This document shows positions 17,866-26,263 of a stretch of 64,000 nt of DNA, piece by piece. The DNA comes from Bin5 sp022827195. GTDB taxonomy: Bacteria; Chloroflexota; Anaerolineae; Caldilineales; Caldilineaceae. The stretch spans positions 3,534,001 to 3,598,000 of the forward strand of contig OZ242331.1 in assembly GCA_965208275.1 (NCBI GenBank), given 5' to 3'. Position 1 is the first letter of the stretch, and each line of letters begins with the position of its first letter. Under the pieces are notes generated by a model. The model saw nothing but the letters and a program-made list of their open reading frames with translations, was not told the DNA's origin and made no database searches. Both the position numbers and the translations under genes were made by a program.

Positions 17866-19158
17866 CTAGGCCCCGCCTTCTGCGAGCGGCGAGGCGTCGA
17901 ACTCTTCGAGGCGCGTCACGACGTCAACGAGAAACCTGTCGGCGATCACGCCGTCCAGGATGCGATGATCGAAGGCGAAGCTAAGATAGCACATTGGGCG
18001 GATCGAGATGGTGTCATCGGCGCTGGGCAGGAGGGGATCGGCAGACGGCGCAACCGGGCCGCTGCGGACGACGGCGCGCTTGGTGATGTTGCCGATGCCG
18101 AGGATGGCGGCCTGCGGCTGGTTGATGATCGGCGTGCCCAGCAGGCTGCCGCTCACCCCATGGTTGGTCACAGTAAAGGTCCCGCCGCGCAGTTCGTCGG
18201 GCGCCAGTTCACCGTGACGGGCGCGGCGGGCCAGGTCGTTGACTGCGCGTGCCAGGCCCTTCAAGCTGCGTTCGTCGGCATCGCGGATTACCGGCACAAC
18301 CAGTCCGTCGGCAACCGCGACCGCGACGCCGACGTGGATGCGCCGGCTCAGCGCCAGCCCGGCGTCGGTCCAGCGGCTGTTGACCGTCGGATGGTTGCGC
18401 AGCGCGGACGCGACCGCGGCGACAAAGTAGGGCGTGAAGGTGAGGCCGATCTCCTTTTGCGCGAACAGTTCTTTGTGTACGGCGCGGTGATGCACGACCG
18501 CGGTCATATCGGCCTCGTGAACCGTCACCACATGCGGACTGGTGCGGACGCTGCGGACCATATGCTCGGCAATCGCCTTGCGTATGGTCGGATGCGGCTG
18601 CAGGCGTTCGTCGTCATCGAGGGCAGCGTCTCTCTGCACAGCCGGGACGGGCACCTGCCGTTTGCGGGCGTCAATGAAGGCCAACAGGTCCTTCCTGGTG
18701 ACTCGCCCCTGGCGGCCCGTTCCTGTTACTTCGGCCAGATCGATATCATTTTCCGCGCTGATTCGGGCGACGACCGGACTGACGAAGGCGCGGCCTGCCG
18801 GCTTTTGGAGCTGCGCCGGCTCTTCTGTTACCCGAGGACGGGTAGGCTGCGAGGCGTCAGTAGCGAGAGCTTGATTTTCTCCCGCCTCACTCGTGGGCTC
18901 CGTCACATCGGGGCTTTCCCCTTCGTCGCCGATGTAGGCGATGACGGCGCCAACTTCGACGGTGGCTCCGTCATCGGCGAGGATTTCAAGCAGGACGCCG
19001 GCCGCGGGCGCGGGCACTTCGGTGTCGATCTTGTCGGTGGTGATGTCCAGCAGAGGCTCCTGCCGCTCCACGGCATCCCCAGGCCGTTTGAGCCAGCGGG
19101 CCACGGTGCCTTCAAAGACCGTTTCGCCCAGTTGGGGCATTTTCACTGGCGTTGGCAT
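17866..19158 (-). CDS. Dihydrolipoamide acyltransferase (E2) of a 2-oxoacid dehydrogenase complex
   Basis: Core acyltransferase of a pyruvate or branched-chain 2-oxoacid dehydrogenase complex. It has one lipoyl domain at the N-terminus (KMPQLGETVFEGT; lipoylated Lys in TTDKIDTEVPAP), a peripheral-subunit-binding domain (VSPVVARISAENDIDLAEV...GRVTRKDLLAF) and a catalytic domain ending with the DHRILDG motif. I place the start at 19158 (MPTPVKMPQLGE), preceded by GGCGGAG; the open frame extends 26 residues further upstream, but that extension contains the repeat ladder and is unlike the family. No E1 genes are in the window, so the oxoacid specificity is open. Confidence 0.92.
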   Translation of the reverse strand: MPTPVKMPQLGETVFEGTVARWLKRPGDAVERQEPLLDITTDKIDTEVPAPAAGVLLEILADDGATVEVGAVIAYIGDEGESPDVTEPTSEAGENQALATDASQPTRPRVTEEPAQLQKPAGRAFVSPVVARISAENDIDLAEVTGTGRQGRVTRKDLLAFIDARKRQVPVPAVQRDAALDDDERLQPHPTIRKAIAEHMVRSVRTSPHVVTVHEADMTAVVHHRAVHKELFAQKEIGLTFTPYFVAAVASALRNHPTVNSRWTDAGLALSRRIHVGVAVAVADGLVVPVIRDADERSLKGLARAVNDLARRARHGELAPDELRGGTFTVTNHGVSGSLLGTPIINQPQAAILGIGNITKRAVVRSGPVAPSADPLLPSADDTISIRPMCYLSFAFDHRILDGVIADRFLVDVVTRLEEFDASPLAEGGA

Positions 19159-19180
19159 TGCCTGCGCTCCGCCTTCAGGT

Positions 19181-19222
19181 GCCGGTTTCCAGTCGCCGGT
19201 TTCCAGTTGCCGGTTTCCAGGT
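19181..19222. repeat. Three tandem 14-nt repeats upstream of the E2 gene
   Basis: Three consecutive copies of GCCGGTTTCCAGTY-type units (19181-19194, 19195-19208, 19209-19222), the last slightly diverged. They lie immediately upstream of the E2 ribosome-binding site and would be transcribed in the leader. Confidence 0.85.
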
Positions 19223-19297
19223 ATTGGAAATGGCACATCTTTGAATCTGGTGGGCCTTTTGAACCCCTGAGAACCCAGTTTGGAAAGGGAGATGCGC

Positions 19298-19681
19298 CTA
19301 AATCATGGGCGTTTTGCGCTGAACAAGCTGCACGGTCACGTTCCAGGGGTCGCGCAGAAAGCAGAGCTTGTCCCCTGTCGGCGTGTCGTTGATGTCGCCG
19401 TCGGCCGTGGCGCCGGCGCGGATGAGACGATCTCGCTCACCCTCCATGTCGTCGACGCTGAAGGCGAAATGCAGGTTGAAGGCGTTGATGTTGGCAAAAT
19501 CGAGGTGTTCGAACTCCTCGTTGCTGTACAGCTCCAGCATGCTTCCTTTGTCATCGGCGATAAAGTTCATGTAGGGGGCGACATCTCCGGCGGAGACGAT
19601 GCGTATGCCGAGATGCTCTTTCCACCATTGGACCTGCTCGCGGACGTTGGGTACGTTAATGGCGACGTGTTCCAGGTTCAT
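19298..19681 (-). CDS. VOC (glyoxalase/bleomycin-resistance/dioxygenase) family protein
   Basis: Metal-dependent vicinal-oxygen-chelate fold with paired beta-alpha-beta-beta-beta modules: first NLEHVAINVPNVREQVQWW, second FNLHFAFSVDDMEGERDRL followed by CFLRDPWNVTVQLVQ. The start at 19681 is chosen because GGAGC lies 7 bp upstream, and the homologous region begins at MNLEHVAIN; a longer frame would overlap the sulfatase gene. The specific reaction cannot be assigned. It sits 91 bp downstream of a sulfatase on the same strand and may share its transcript. Confidence 0.82.
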   Translation of the reverse strand: MNLEHVAINVPNVREQVQWWKEHLGIRIVSAGDVAPYMNFIADDKGSMLELYSNEEFEHLDFANINAFNLHFAFSVDDMEGERDRLIRAGATADGDINDTPTGDKLCFLRDPWNVTVQLVQRKTPMI

Positions 19682-19772
19682 TGTTTTGCTCCGTTCGAAA
19701 GTGTGAGTGCGAATAGGTGACTGTTTGGACTCTATGTTCCGGCGCCGCGCGCCCACAGGGTGATGGGCGGGG

Positions 19773-21287
19773 TTATGCCCCTGCGATTCGTTCAAACCGG
19801 GTCGGTTCGCGTTCCATCTCAGCCTGCACGAAGCGGTGCATCAGGTCCGCCTTGACAGCGGCGAAGGCCGGGTCGTGCCAGCGGTTGCAGCGCTCTTCAG
19901 GATCTTCGCGCAGATCGAACAGTTCGCCGAATTCGTGCCCGCGGTAGACGGTCAGCTTGTGGCGGCTGTCGACGAAAGTACGCAGATGCAGCGCCGACGG
20001 CTGGTGGCGGTTCTCCACGATCAGATGGTCGCGCGCTTTGGCGGCCGCGCCGGTCCACACCGGCAACTGGTCGGCGCCCTGCATCTGCCCCGGCATGTCG
20101 ATTCCGGCGGCGTGCAAAAAGGTCGGGGCGAGATCCACCAGCGATTGGAGCGAGCCGTTAACGGTGCCGGCCGGCACACGCCCGGGCCAGCGCACCAGGA
20201 AAGGCAAACGAATCAGGTCCTCGTAGTGGAAGGCCCCTTTGGCGACCAAGCCGTGCTGACCGAGAAAATGTCCGTGGTCGGTGGTGAACACGACGAGCGT
20301 ATTGCCAGTGATGCCCAGTTTATCCAGCCTGTCCAGTATGCGTCCAATTTCACGATCCATCAAACTCACCATCCCGCAATAGACGGCCATGTCCTTGCGC
20401 AGTGCCGCCGGTTCACGCAGATGGCTGTGAAAGCCGTGATTGCCATGCGGAGTCTCCTGCCAAGCGGAGAAATCGGGATGGTGGGTCTGAGTCTCGGCAA
20501 AGTGCGGCGGCATCGTGTCGAGTTCGCCCGGCTCCTGACTTCCCGGCTCCATCGCATCGGGGCTGTACATCGACGCCCACGGTTCGGACACGAGGTAGGG
20601 CGGGTGTGGGTCCTGGAAGCTGCTCCAGAGGAAGAACGGCCTGCCGGCGGCGGTGCTGCGTTCGATGGCCGCGATCGAGCGCTCGGCCGTCCAAACGGAG
20701 TAGTGGAACGCCTCGGGCAGGTCCCAGGCATGCCGGCGTCGGGCGGCGTTGGGGTCCGGCGGCCAGGTTTGGAAGTAGTCCTTCCAGTCGGGCAGGCCGT
20801 TGTCCTCCAACCAGATAGCGTAGTGCTGTCCGGCATGGGCCTCGTCGGCGTGATTGCGGGCAACTTCGACGTGCTGAAAGCCGTACCACGGTCCATGGAA
20901 ATCGCGCCAGAAATTGAGGTCGCGCAGGGTTGGCTGGCACTCGAGAGAACGCTGCTCGGGGCGGGATGCGAGCGGCTGAAAATGGGCCTTACCGATGAGG
21001 GTGGTGTCGTAGCCTTGCTCGTGCAGCAGGCCGCCCAGCGTGGGCACATCTTCTCCCAGTTTAACGCCGATCGTCCAGCAGCCGTGCCAGGCCGGGTACT
21101 GGCCGGTGATGATTGTCGACCGCGAGGGCGAACAGACTGGATTGTTGCAGTAGGCGCGATCGAAGCGGACGCCTGCGCGGGCCAGCCGGTCGAGAGCCGG
21201 CGTCTGGATTTTGGGATTGGTCACGCCGAGGGTCGAGAAGTGCTGCTGGTCGCTCGTTATCAGCAGGATGTTGGGCAGTTTGGCCAC
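19773..21287 (-). CDS. Sulfatase (type I, formylglycine-dependent)
   Basis: Hydrolase of sulfate esters, probably on a glycan or small organic sulfate. Of 504 residues, the N-terminus NILLITSDQQHFSTLG gives the metal-binding Asp; the active-site signature CSPSRSTIITGQYP has the Cys that is converted to formylglycine. VVFTTDHGHFLGQHGL supplies the second Asp-His metal pair, and the C-terminal LFDLREDPEERCNRW is a sulfatase hallmark. No signal peptide is seen, so it is predicted to be cytoplasmic, as are many bacterial members. It needs a maturase (FGE or anSME), which is not in the window. Confidence 0.94.
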   Translation of the reverse strand: MAKLPNILLITSDQQHFSTLGVTNPKIQTPALDRLARAGVRFDRAYCNNPVCSPSRSTIITGQYPAWHGCWTIGVKLGEDVPTLGGLLHEQGYDTTLIGKAHFQPLASRPEQRSLECQPTLRDLNFWRDFHGPWYGFQHVEVARNHADEAHAGQHYAIWLEDNGLPDWKDYFQTWPPDPNAARRRHAWDLPEAFHYSVWTAERSIAAIERSTAAGRPFFLWSSFQDPHPPYLVSEPWASMYSPDAMEPGSQEPGELDTMPPHFAETQTHHPDFSAWQETPHGNHGFHSHLREPAALRKDMAVYCGMVSLMDREIGRILDRLDKLGITGNTLVVFTTDHGHFLGQHGLVAKGAFHYEDLIRLPFLVRWPGRVPAGTVNGSLQSLVDLAPTFLHAAGIDMPGQMQGADQLPVWTGAAAKARDHLIVENRHQPSALHLRTFVDSRHKLTVYRGHEFGELFDLREDPEERCNRWHDPAFAAVKADLMHRFVQAEMEREPTRFERIAGA

Positions 21288-21561
21288 AGACGGCTGCCTT
21301 GGAAACTGGAGATGAAATGCGGCCCTGCGATCGTATCACAGCCTGCCGGTGCGCGCTAGTCAACACTGTGTTATACTCAGCGCGATCGCACGCGCAGATT
21401 TCGACAAGCCAACGCCCAAAGGCTACCCGCCGCACTGGCATCTCAGCGTTTCCCGCCCGTCTTCCTGAGACGGAAACCGCTGAGGCCACCGCGAGATGCG
21501 GTGCTCTGTTCCCCTGCCTAGAGCGACAGGCGGAACACTGTAATCAGGAGGAAAACATTCG

Positions 21562-22170
21562 ATGACCGAAAACAAGAGCCAGCCCGCAGCCAATGTTTCG
21601 GTAGCTTCGCCACTGGTAATGACAATCGTTTCCGTAGTGGTCCTGATTGCCCTCTACGCATTCATTGGCAGAATAGAAGAGTTCACGCATGCCAGCTTCC
21701 TGGTTCCTTATAAGGAGTACATTTCAGTCGGCCTGGTCGTTATTTTGGGGCATGTGGCCGTTCAGGCAGGGACCAAGTGGGTTTTCGCTATCGTGCGAAG
21801 GCGGTCGTCATCGGACGTGGCCGGGTCGATGCGGATCATCGCCCGCCTGGTCGGATATGGTCTGATATTCTCCTTCATGGTGTCGGTACTGACCGACAAC
21901 GCCGCGGCCGCGCTGACAATGGGCAGCTTTGCGGGCCTGGTGGCCGGTTTTGCCTCCCAAACCGTCATGGGCAACACGGTCGCCGGCATTTTTATGGCCA
22001 TCTCTCGGCCAATAGGAATCGGAGAAAGAGTGACCATCGGCGGCAAGACGGGGACTGTGACCGACATCACACTGATGCACGTCATTTTGGATACGGATGA
22101 TCAGCGAATTCTGATACCAAGCTCTACGACCGTGACAACGGTCCTGATCAAGCACAAGGCGAGCGAATGA
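21562..22170 (+). CDS. Small MscS-family mechanosensitive channel
   Basis: 202-residue membrane protein with three to four hydrophobic segments (about 16-40, 53-75, 92-110) and the pore-lining TM3-like helix GSFAGLVAGFASQTVMGNTVAGIF rich in Gly/Ala. It then enters the MscS beta domain: PIGIGERVTIGGKTGTVTDITL and RILIPSSTTVTTVL. It stops right after the beta domain, so the usual alpha/beta C-terminal domain is missing; the protein is a minimal version of the family. The start has a strong AGGAGG upstream. Expected role: release of solutes on hypoosmotic shock. Confidence 0.85.
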   Translation: MTENKSQPAANVSVASPLVMTIVSVVVLIALYAFIGRIEEFTHASFLVPYKEYISVGLVVILGHVAVQAGTKWVFAIVRRRSSSDVAGSMRIIARLVGYGLIFSFMVSVLTDNAAAALTMGSFAGLVAGFASQTVMGNTVAGIFMAISRPIGIGERVTIGGKTGTVTDITLMHVILDTDDQRILIPSSTTVTTVLIKHKASE

Positions 22171-22268
22171 CGAGGCCGGCTCGACTCGATGGGCAATCAC
22201 CTTGACGGAATTGCCAGGTCCCGACCGGCGGCAACCGATTCCGACTGCTGAAAGACGCGAGAATAGAG

Positions 22269-22751
22269 ATGGAACAGACAGTTTTGCAGAGTGTACGGAC
22301 CCACTGGAGGGACCTGCGCGGACGTACGTACGACCTGCTGGACGTTCTGGTCGACGCCGACCTGAACGCCCGCCTCCCGTTCGCCGAGTCCCAGAACATT
22401 CTCTACCAATTCTACTGTATGCTGGGGACGCAGGAGAGCTGGACGCCGGTGCTGCTGGAAGGTGGGATGCGCGGTTGGGGATGCAGCCTGAAACCGGCGC
22501 CCGCCGGAGAGGTGATGCCCATAGAACGGGTACGTGCGGCGATGGAGGCGGCGGACGGCGCATTGGAGACGGCGTTCGAGCGGGCGGACTGGCTACGCGT
22601 CTTTGAAAACGGCGCCACGCCGCTGGCAGGATACTATCGCCTGGTTGAGCATGAGTCCCACCATCACGGACAGTTGATCAATCTGATTTACGCCAACAAC
22701 CTCCCGATTCCCGAGAGTTGGGCCGATTCGTGGGCGCTCAAGCGCGACTGA
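22269..22751 (+). CDS. DinB/YfiT-like putative metal-dependent protein
   Basis: 160-residue four-helix protein of the DinB superfamily. The metal-binding histidines are in HESHHHGQLINLI near the C-terminus. The first His usually present in this fold (in helix 2) is not obvious: the corresponding area reads MLGTQESWTPVLL. Function is not predictable; family members include bacillithiol or mycothiol transferases. It stands alone and is followed by a terminator. Confidence 0.65.
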   Translation: MEQTVLQSVRTHWRDLRGRTYDLLDVLVDADLNARLPFAESQNILYQFYCMLGTQESWTPVLLEGGMRGWGCSLKPAPAGEVMPIERVRAAMEAADGALETAFERADWLRVFENGATPLAGYYRLVEHESHHHGQLINLIYANNLPIPESWADSWALKRD

Positions 22752-22794
22752 GAGTAGGCGCGGCGGGGCACTGAGACCAGAAGAATAGACGAGT

Positions 22795-22829
22795 AAAGCG
22801 GCAGCCTCGCGCGGAAGCTGCCGCTTTTT
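22795..22829 (+). terminator. Intrinsic terminator
   Basis: Perfect 11-bp stem: AAAGCGGCAGC (22795-22805) and GCTGCCGCTTT (22817-22827), 11-nt loop, with the T run continuing to 22829. Placed between convergent genes, it can end the DinB-like transcript and may also act on the opposite strand. Confidence 0.85.
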
Positions 22830-22889
22830 GCTGCATATCAGTCTAGTGCCCGGTAGCCGGCACAGATCGGGCTGCGGAAGTAGAGGCCG

Positions 22890-24323
22890 TCACTCCAATC
22901 TCAGGAACGAGGCCGAAGCCCATGCTGGACCTCCCACCTCGGTGCCCACAAGGAGGGCCCATTCCCCGTCCAGGCTGAAGCCGAGGATCGAGTAGTTTTC
23001 GCTGTCCTGGACGTGGCCGACGATCGGTGCCTCGAGGGAGGGACCGCCGCGCAGGCGCAGGCGTCCGAAACGGCCTACGGAAATGGTGGCGCGGCCCATC
23101 TCCACGACCAGCTCTATCTCGCGCAGCTCCACCAGCGAGGCTGAGACCCAGACCGGGTCCTCAGTTTCGTAGAAGAAGATCGCCACCCAGTCCTCATCGG
23201 CGCTGAAACCGGCGACGGGGTAGGTTTCGCCGGCGACCACGCCTGCCAGGACTTCGGAGATGGTTTCGGGCTTGCTGCGGACGCGCAGGGCACGGCTGGT
23301 GACGATCGCCAGCTGGGTGGTGACATCGCCCCGCTTGAGCAACAAGGTCTGAGCCGGCGTGACTGTGATTTCTTCAGACACCGCGGTTTCCTCGGCGTCA
23401 GCTACGGCGATCGACATCTCGCCGATGGTTACTGCGAAGGCCGGGCTAATCGGGTCTCCTTCCTCCAGTACCGGCATATCCGGGCCGGGGAATTCGAAGA
23501 CATCGAAGACACCGCCGTCAACGTGGAGCATGGCGTAGAGCGTCTCGGTGGCGGCATCGACGTCGATGTAGACGGTAAGTTCGGTGTGGACGCCGGCCTC
23601 GACGGGCGCCTGCCCGATGATCGGACCGAATGAACCGGCATCATCGGCGTGGACAACGATCCAGCCCTTCTCTGGGGCCACCGCTTCGGCAATCGTAATC
23701 GCGCCCCTGATCACATCCTGGGCGACAACGGTGAGGCTGGGCTTCAGGTCCTGCATTGCCGAGCTGCCGTCGTCGAGCTCCTCCTCGGCTTCGGCTCCCG
23801 CGGCGGTCTCACCATCGTCGGAGGCCGTCTCGGCAGCGGTCTCTTCGCCCATGGCGGGGTCGTCGGAGGACTCTGCGGACACGTTCTCGGACGCCATTTC
23901 CTCGACGACGTCGGAGACAAGCAGCGCGGCGACGTCCCCGTTCAACGTCACATCCTCCGACCAGACCCAGCCAATTGTCTCCACATCCGGCACGCGCACC
24001 ATGAGCCAGCTGCCGTCATCGGTGCGCCCGATTACCGGGATCAGGTCGTCCTGTATCAGACCGGCGATGATGGGCGAGCGGGCATCGGCCTCCTTGCGCA
24101 CGCGCAGCGCGTTGGCCACGACCGTCGCTTGCAGGGTAACCATTTGCGGTTCAGCAGGTTCGGCGTTGCCTTCCGGTGCGGGTTGTGCGACAGGCGTCAA
24201 GAAGGTCGAAAGATCATTTTCGATGGGTTGACAACCTGCGAGCAAAAGGGCCAGAATCGCCAGTGCCCAGACCGCGGCAGGTCGCCGTGCGCCGCACAGA
24301 AAGACGCTAAAGCGAGTAGGCAT
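22890..24323 (-). CDS. SH3-like-domain lipoprotein
   Basis: Secreted lipoprotein, about 477 residues. The signal peptide contains AAVWALAILALLLAGC, a clear lipobox. At least two bacterial SH3-type modules are visible: one near the N-terminus (ANALRVRKEADARSPIIAGL...DDGSWLMVRVPDVETIGWVWSEDV) and another in the C-terminal half (RALRVRSKPETISEVLAGV...DWVAIFFYETEDPVWVSASLV), with a third, degenerate copy after it (RLRLRGGPSLEAPIVGHV). Between modules there is an acidic, low-complexity Ala/Glu/Asp linker and a region with no recognisable domain. The start at 24323 is chosen for GGGAGGAACT directly upstream. The likely role is binding at the cell surface; the ligand is unknown. Confidence 0.82.
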   Translation of the reverse strand: MPTRFSVFLCGARRPAAVWALAILALLLAGCQPIENDLSTFLTPVAQPAPEGNAEPAEPQMVTLQATVVANALRVRKEADARSPIIAGLIQDDLIPVIGRTDDGSWLMVRVPDVETIGWVWSEDVTLNGDVAALLVSDVVEEMASENVSAESSDDPAMGEETAAETASDDGETAAGAEAEEELDDGSSAMQDLKPSLTVVAQDVIRGAITIAEAVAPEKGWIVVHADDAGSFGPIIGQAPVEAGVHTELTVYIDVDAATETLYAMLHVDGGVFDVFEFPGPDMPVLEEGDPISPAFAVTIGEMSIAVADAEETAVSEEITVTPAQTLLLKRGDVTTQLAIVTSRALRVRSKPETISEVLAGVVAGETYPVAGFSADEDWVAIFFYETEDPVWVSASLVELREIELVVEMGRATISVGRFGRLRLRGGPSLEAPIVGHVQDSENYSILGFSLDGEWALLVGTEVGGPAWASASFLRLE

Positions 24324-24650
24324 AGTTCCTCCCAACTGTCGATAGATCGGGCGCAGTAGCATTGGCTCTGGAGAAGTAAGCAGGTGTCATCAGTCAAAGA
24401 TACGCCTCGAACGGGCGGAAGCGCATTGAACTATTATGGCACGGCGAAAGAAAGCCGGCCAAATGGATTTGGCTAATCGTTGTAGTCAAAACCATCGAAT
24501 CAAGGTACGCGCATTCTAATCGACGAGAAACAGTGCAGATTTTGTAGGCGGTTTGTCGGTTACGTTTCGCAACAGAGGCCGGTCTCGCCAGCCAAAAGCC
24601 AAACGGGAGCTTCCACGAGAACAGGCGTTCGTTGTTTGCAGGAATCTGGT
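24324..24650. other. Divergent intergenic region, no gene seen
   Basis: The region between the SH3 lipoprotein (minus strand) and the promoter of ABC importer I holds no convincing open frame, repeat or RNA structure. It is visibly more AT-rich than its surroundings, as expected for a divergent promoter region. Confidence 0.5.
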
Positions 24651-24679
24651 TTGACAGGGGGCTTTCGGTTCAATATACT
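24651..24679 (+). promoter_or_regulatory. Strong sigma70-type promoter of ABC importer I operon
   Basis: Consensus TTGACA at 24651-24656, 17-bp spacer, TATACT at 24674-24679. The leader to the ATG at 24797 is about 110 nt. It is the closest match to consensus in the window and resembles the promoters of the other binding-protein genes. Confidence 0.8.
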
Positions 24680-24796
24680 GGTCGCATCCACGGCATATGG
24701 CCTTACGCTTACCTCAGCCGACGCCAACGTATTACAGGGCAGAGCATTCTCTATCCGTCATCGAAAGGGCCTAATCACACACCAAGGAGAACAGCT

Positions 24797-26188
24797 ATGA
24801 CTGACAGGGATCGTAACTTTGTATCCAGGCGTGACTTCCTGCGCGTTTCAGCGTTTGCGACCGCCGGTGCGGCGCTGGCTGCGTGCGCACCGCCAGCAGC
24901 GGCGCCGGCAGACCAGGGCGGCGGGGAAGAGGCCATGCCCGCCGAAGCAGACACCGGTGTTTCCCTGTGGAGCTGGGGCACGGCGATGGCCCGCTACCGA
25001 AGTCCGGAGGGCGAGGACATCTTCGCGGATACGCTAAAAGCGGATACCGGGTTGGACCTGGAGCTTGGCATGGTCGACCACCCGGACATGGCGGCGAAGC
25101 TCAAGGCGGCCCTGCCCGCGGGCACTGGTCCCGACCTGCTGAACACCGACTTTGACATCATGGGGCCATTCTGGGGTTTTGTTGAGCCGCTCAACGACCG
25201 CGGCGAGGCCGAATGGGGCGCGAGCTGGAAGGAGGACACCTTCTCGGGCGCGGCGTTAAGTGAAATGGAACTGGTCGCCGGTATCGAGGACCTTCCGGGC
25301 GAGGCTCTCTACCTGCCCGGCAACATGCAGCTGCTTGGCTGGCTCTATTACTGGATTCCCACGTTCGAAGAGCGCGGTATCGATTCGTCTGCGCTGCAAA
25401 CATGGGACGACTTCGAAGCCCTTTGCCAGTCCTTCCTGGACGATGGCATCTCGCCGATCGGCGGCTACTACCATCCCGCCAACCTGGTCGACTGGTTCAA
25501 GAGCCTGGTCGAGGTGACAGGTCGGGGTCAGTTGGACGAGGTGCAGGTGGGGAACGGTTCATTCACCGACGCGGGGGTGGTTGACGCGTTCGACCTGTTC
25601 GCCAAGGTGTATAACGATTACATGCAGGAAGGGGCGATCGGCGCGCAGGACGGCAATGCGGTGCGCGAGCCGTTCTGGAACGGTACAGGTGAGAGGCCGA
25701 TGATAAACATTTTCACCGGCACGCCCTATTTTGGCTTCCTCAACCACGAGTCGGAAGTCATCCGCGACGCCATGAATAACCACGTGGGCACGTTCCTGCT
25801 GCCAGGCTCGAGGGGACTGGCCGCGACTGATGCCGGTGTGGCCATGGTCTCCGAGTCGCAGCGCAAGGACAACGCCTGGGAGTTCATGAAATGGCGCACG
25901 CTTGGTCCTGGGGCGGAGCAGATTGCGAGAACGGGGCAGCCGATGGGCGCCAAGGCGATCGAGGTCCCGCCGCAGAACACCGACTTCGACAAGAATCTTG
26001 GTGAGCCGTTGCTGGAAGCGATGGTCAGCGGCGACAACGTCTTCCGCCGCGTCCTCTGCACCGATGTCTACCAGCAGCTGGGCATCGTGCTGCCGGGCGT
26101 GACCGCCGGACTGATCACGGCGGAGGAGGCGGCCCAGGAGGTCCAGGACGCCTTCGACATGTCCTGCCAAAACTGGGTAAAGTCTTAG
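24797..26188 (+). CDS. ABC transporter substrate-binding lipoprotein (sugar type, Tat signal), importer I
   Basis: Extracytoplasmic solute-binding protein of the carbohydrate (family 1) type. The N-terminus has a twin-arginine signal plus lipobox: SRRDFLRVSAFATAGAALAAC, so export is folded and the mature protein is membrane-anchored. The start at 24797 has AAGGAGA upstream; the open frame extends 55 codons further but would bury the signal peptide. The mature part has the family's periplasmic-binding fold (LPAGTGPDLLNTDFD; AWEFMKWRTLGPGAEQIARTGQPMG near the C-terminus). Two permease genes follow after a strong hairpin. Neighbouring glycosidases suggest a glycoside or oligosaccharide ligand. 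Confidence 0.9.
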   Translation: MTDRDRNFVSRRDFLRVSAFATAGAALAACAPPAAAPADQGGGEEAMPAEADTGVSLWSWGTAMARYRSPEGEDIFADTLKADTGLDLELGMVDHPDMAAKLKAALPAGTGPDLLNTDFDIMGPFWGFVEPLNDRGEAEWGASWKEDTFSGAALSEMELVAGIEDLPGEALYLPGNMQLLGWLYYWIPTFEERGIDSSALQTWDDFEALCQSFLDDGISPIGGYYHPANLVDWFKSLVEVTGRGQLDEVQVGNGSFTDAGVVDAFDLFAKVYNDYMQEGAIGAQDGNAVREPFWNGTGERPMINIFTGTPYFGFLNHESEVIRDAMNNHVGTFLLPGSRGLAATDAGVAMVSESQRKDNAWEFMKWRTLGPGAEQIARTGQPMGAKAIEVPPQNTDFDKNLGEPLLEAMVSGDNVFRRVLCTDVYQQLGIVLPGVTAGLITAEEAAQEVQDAFDMSCQNWVKS

Positions 26189-26197
26189 TTTATACAT

Positions 26198-26231
26198 CGT
26201 CACCGGCCGCGCAGGTGCGCGGCCGGTGACG
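26198..26231 (+). promoter_or_regulatory. Intercistronic hairpin between binding protein and permease genes
   Basis: A perfect 15-bp inverted repeat, CGTCACCGGCCGCGC (26198-26212) and GCGCGGCCGGTGACG (26217-26231), with an AGGT loop. No T run follows, so it is probably not a simple terminator. Its position after the binding-protein stop suggests an mRNA 3' stabiliser or attenuator, giving more binding protein than permease (inference). Confidence 0.75.
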
Positions 26232-26263
26232 GACCCACACATCTGCTTCAGACCACTGACCGA

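Noticed and set aside
16401..19392. Long plus-strand open frames opposite lpdA and E2
   Set aside because: They are antisense shadows in GC-rich coding DNA: compositionally biased (Arg/Ala/Gly/His), without domains, while the minus-strand frames carry complete catalytic motifs.
21372..21377. TATACT upstream of the MscS gene as a promoter
   Set aside because: The sequence at the -35 position is unrelated to consensus, and the 5' leader would be almost 180 nt; not strong enough to list.
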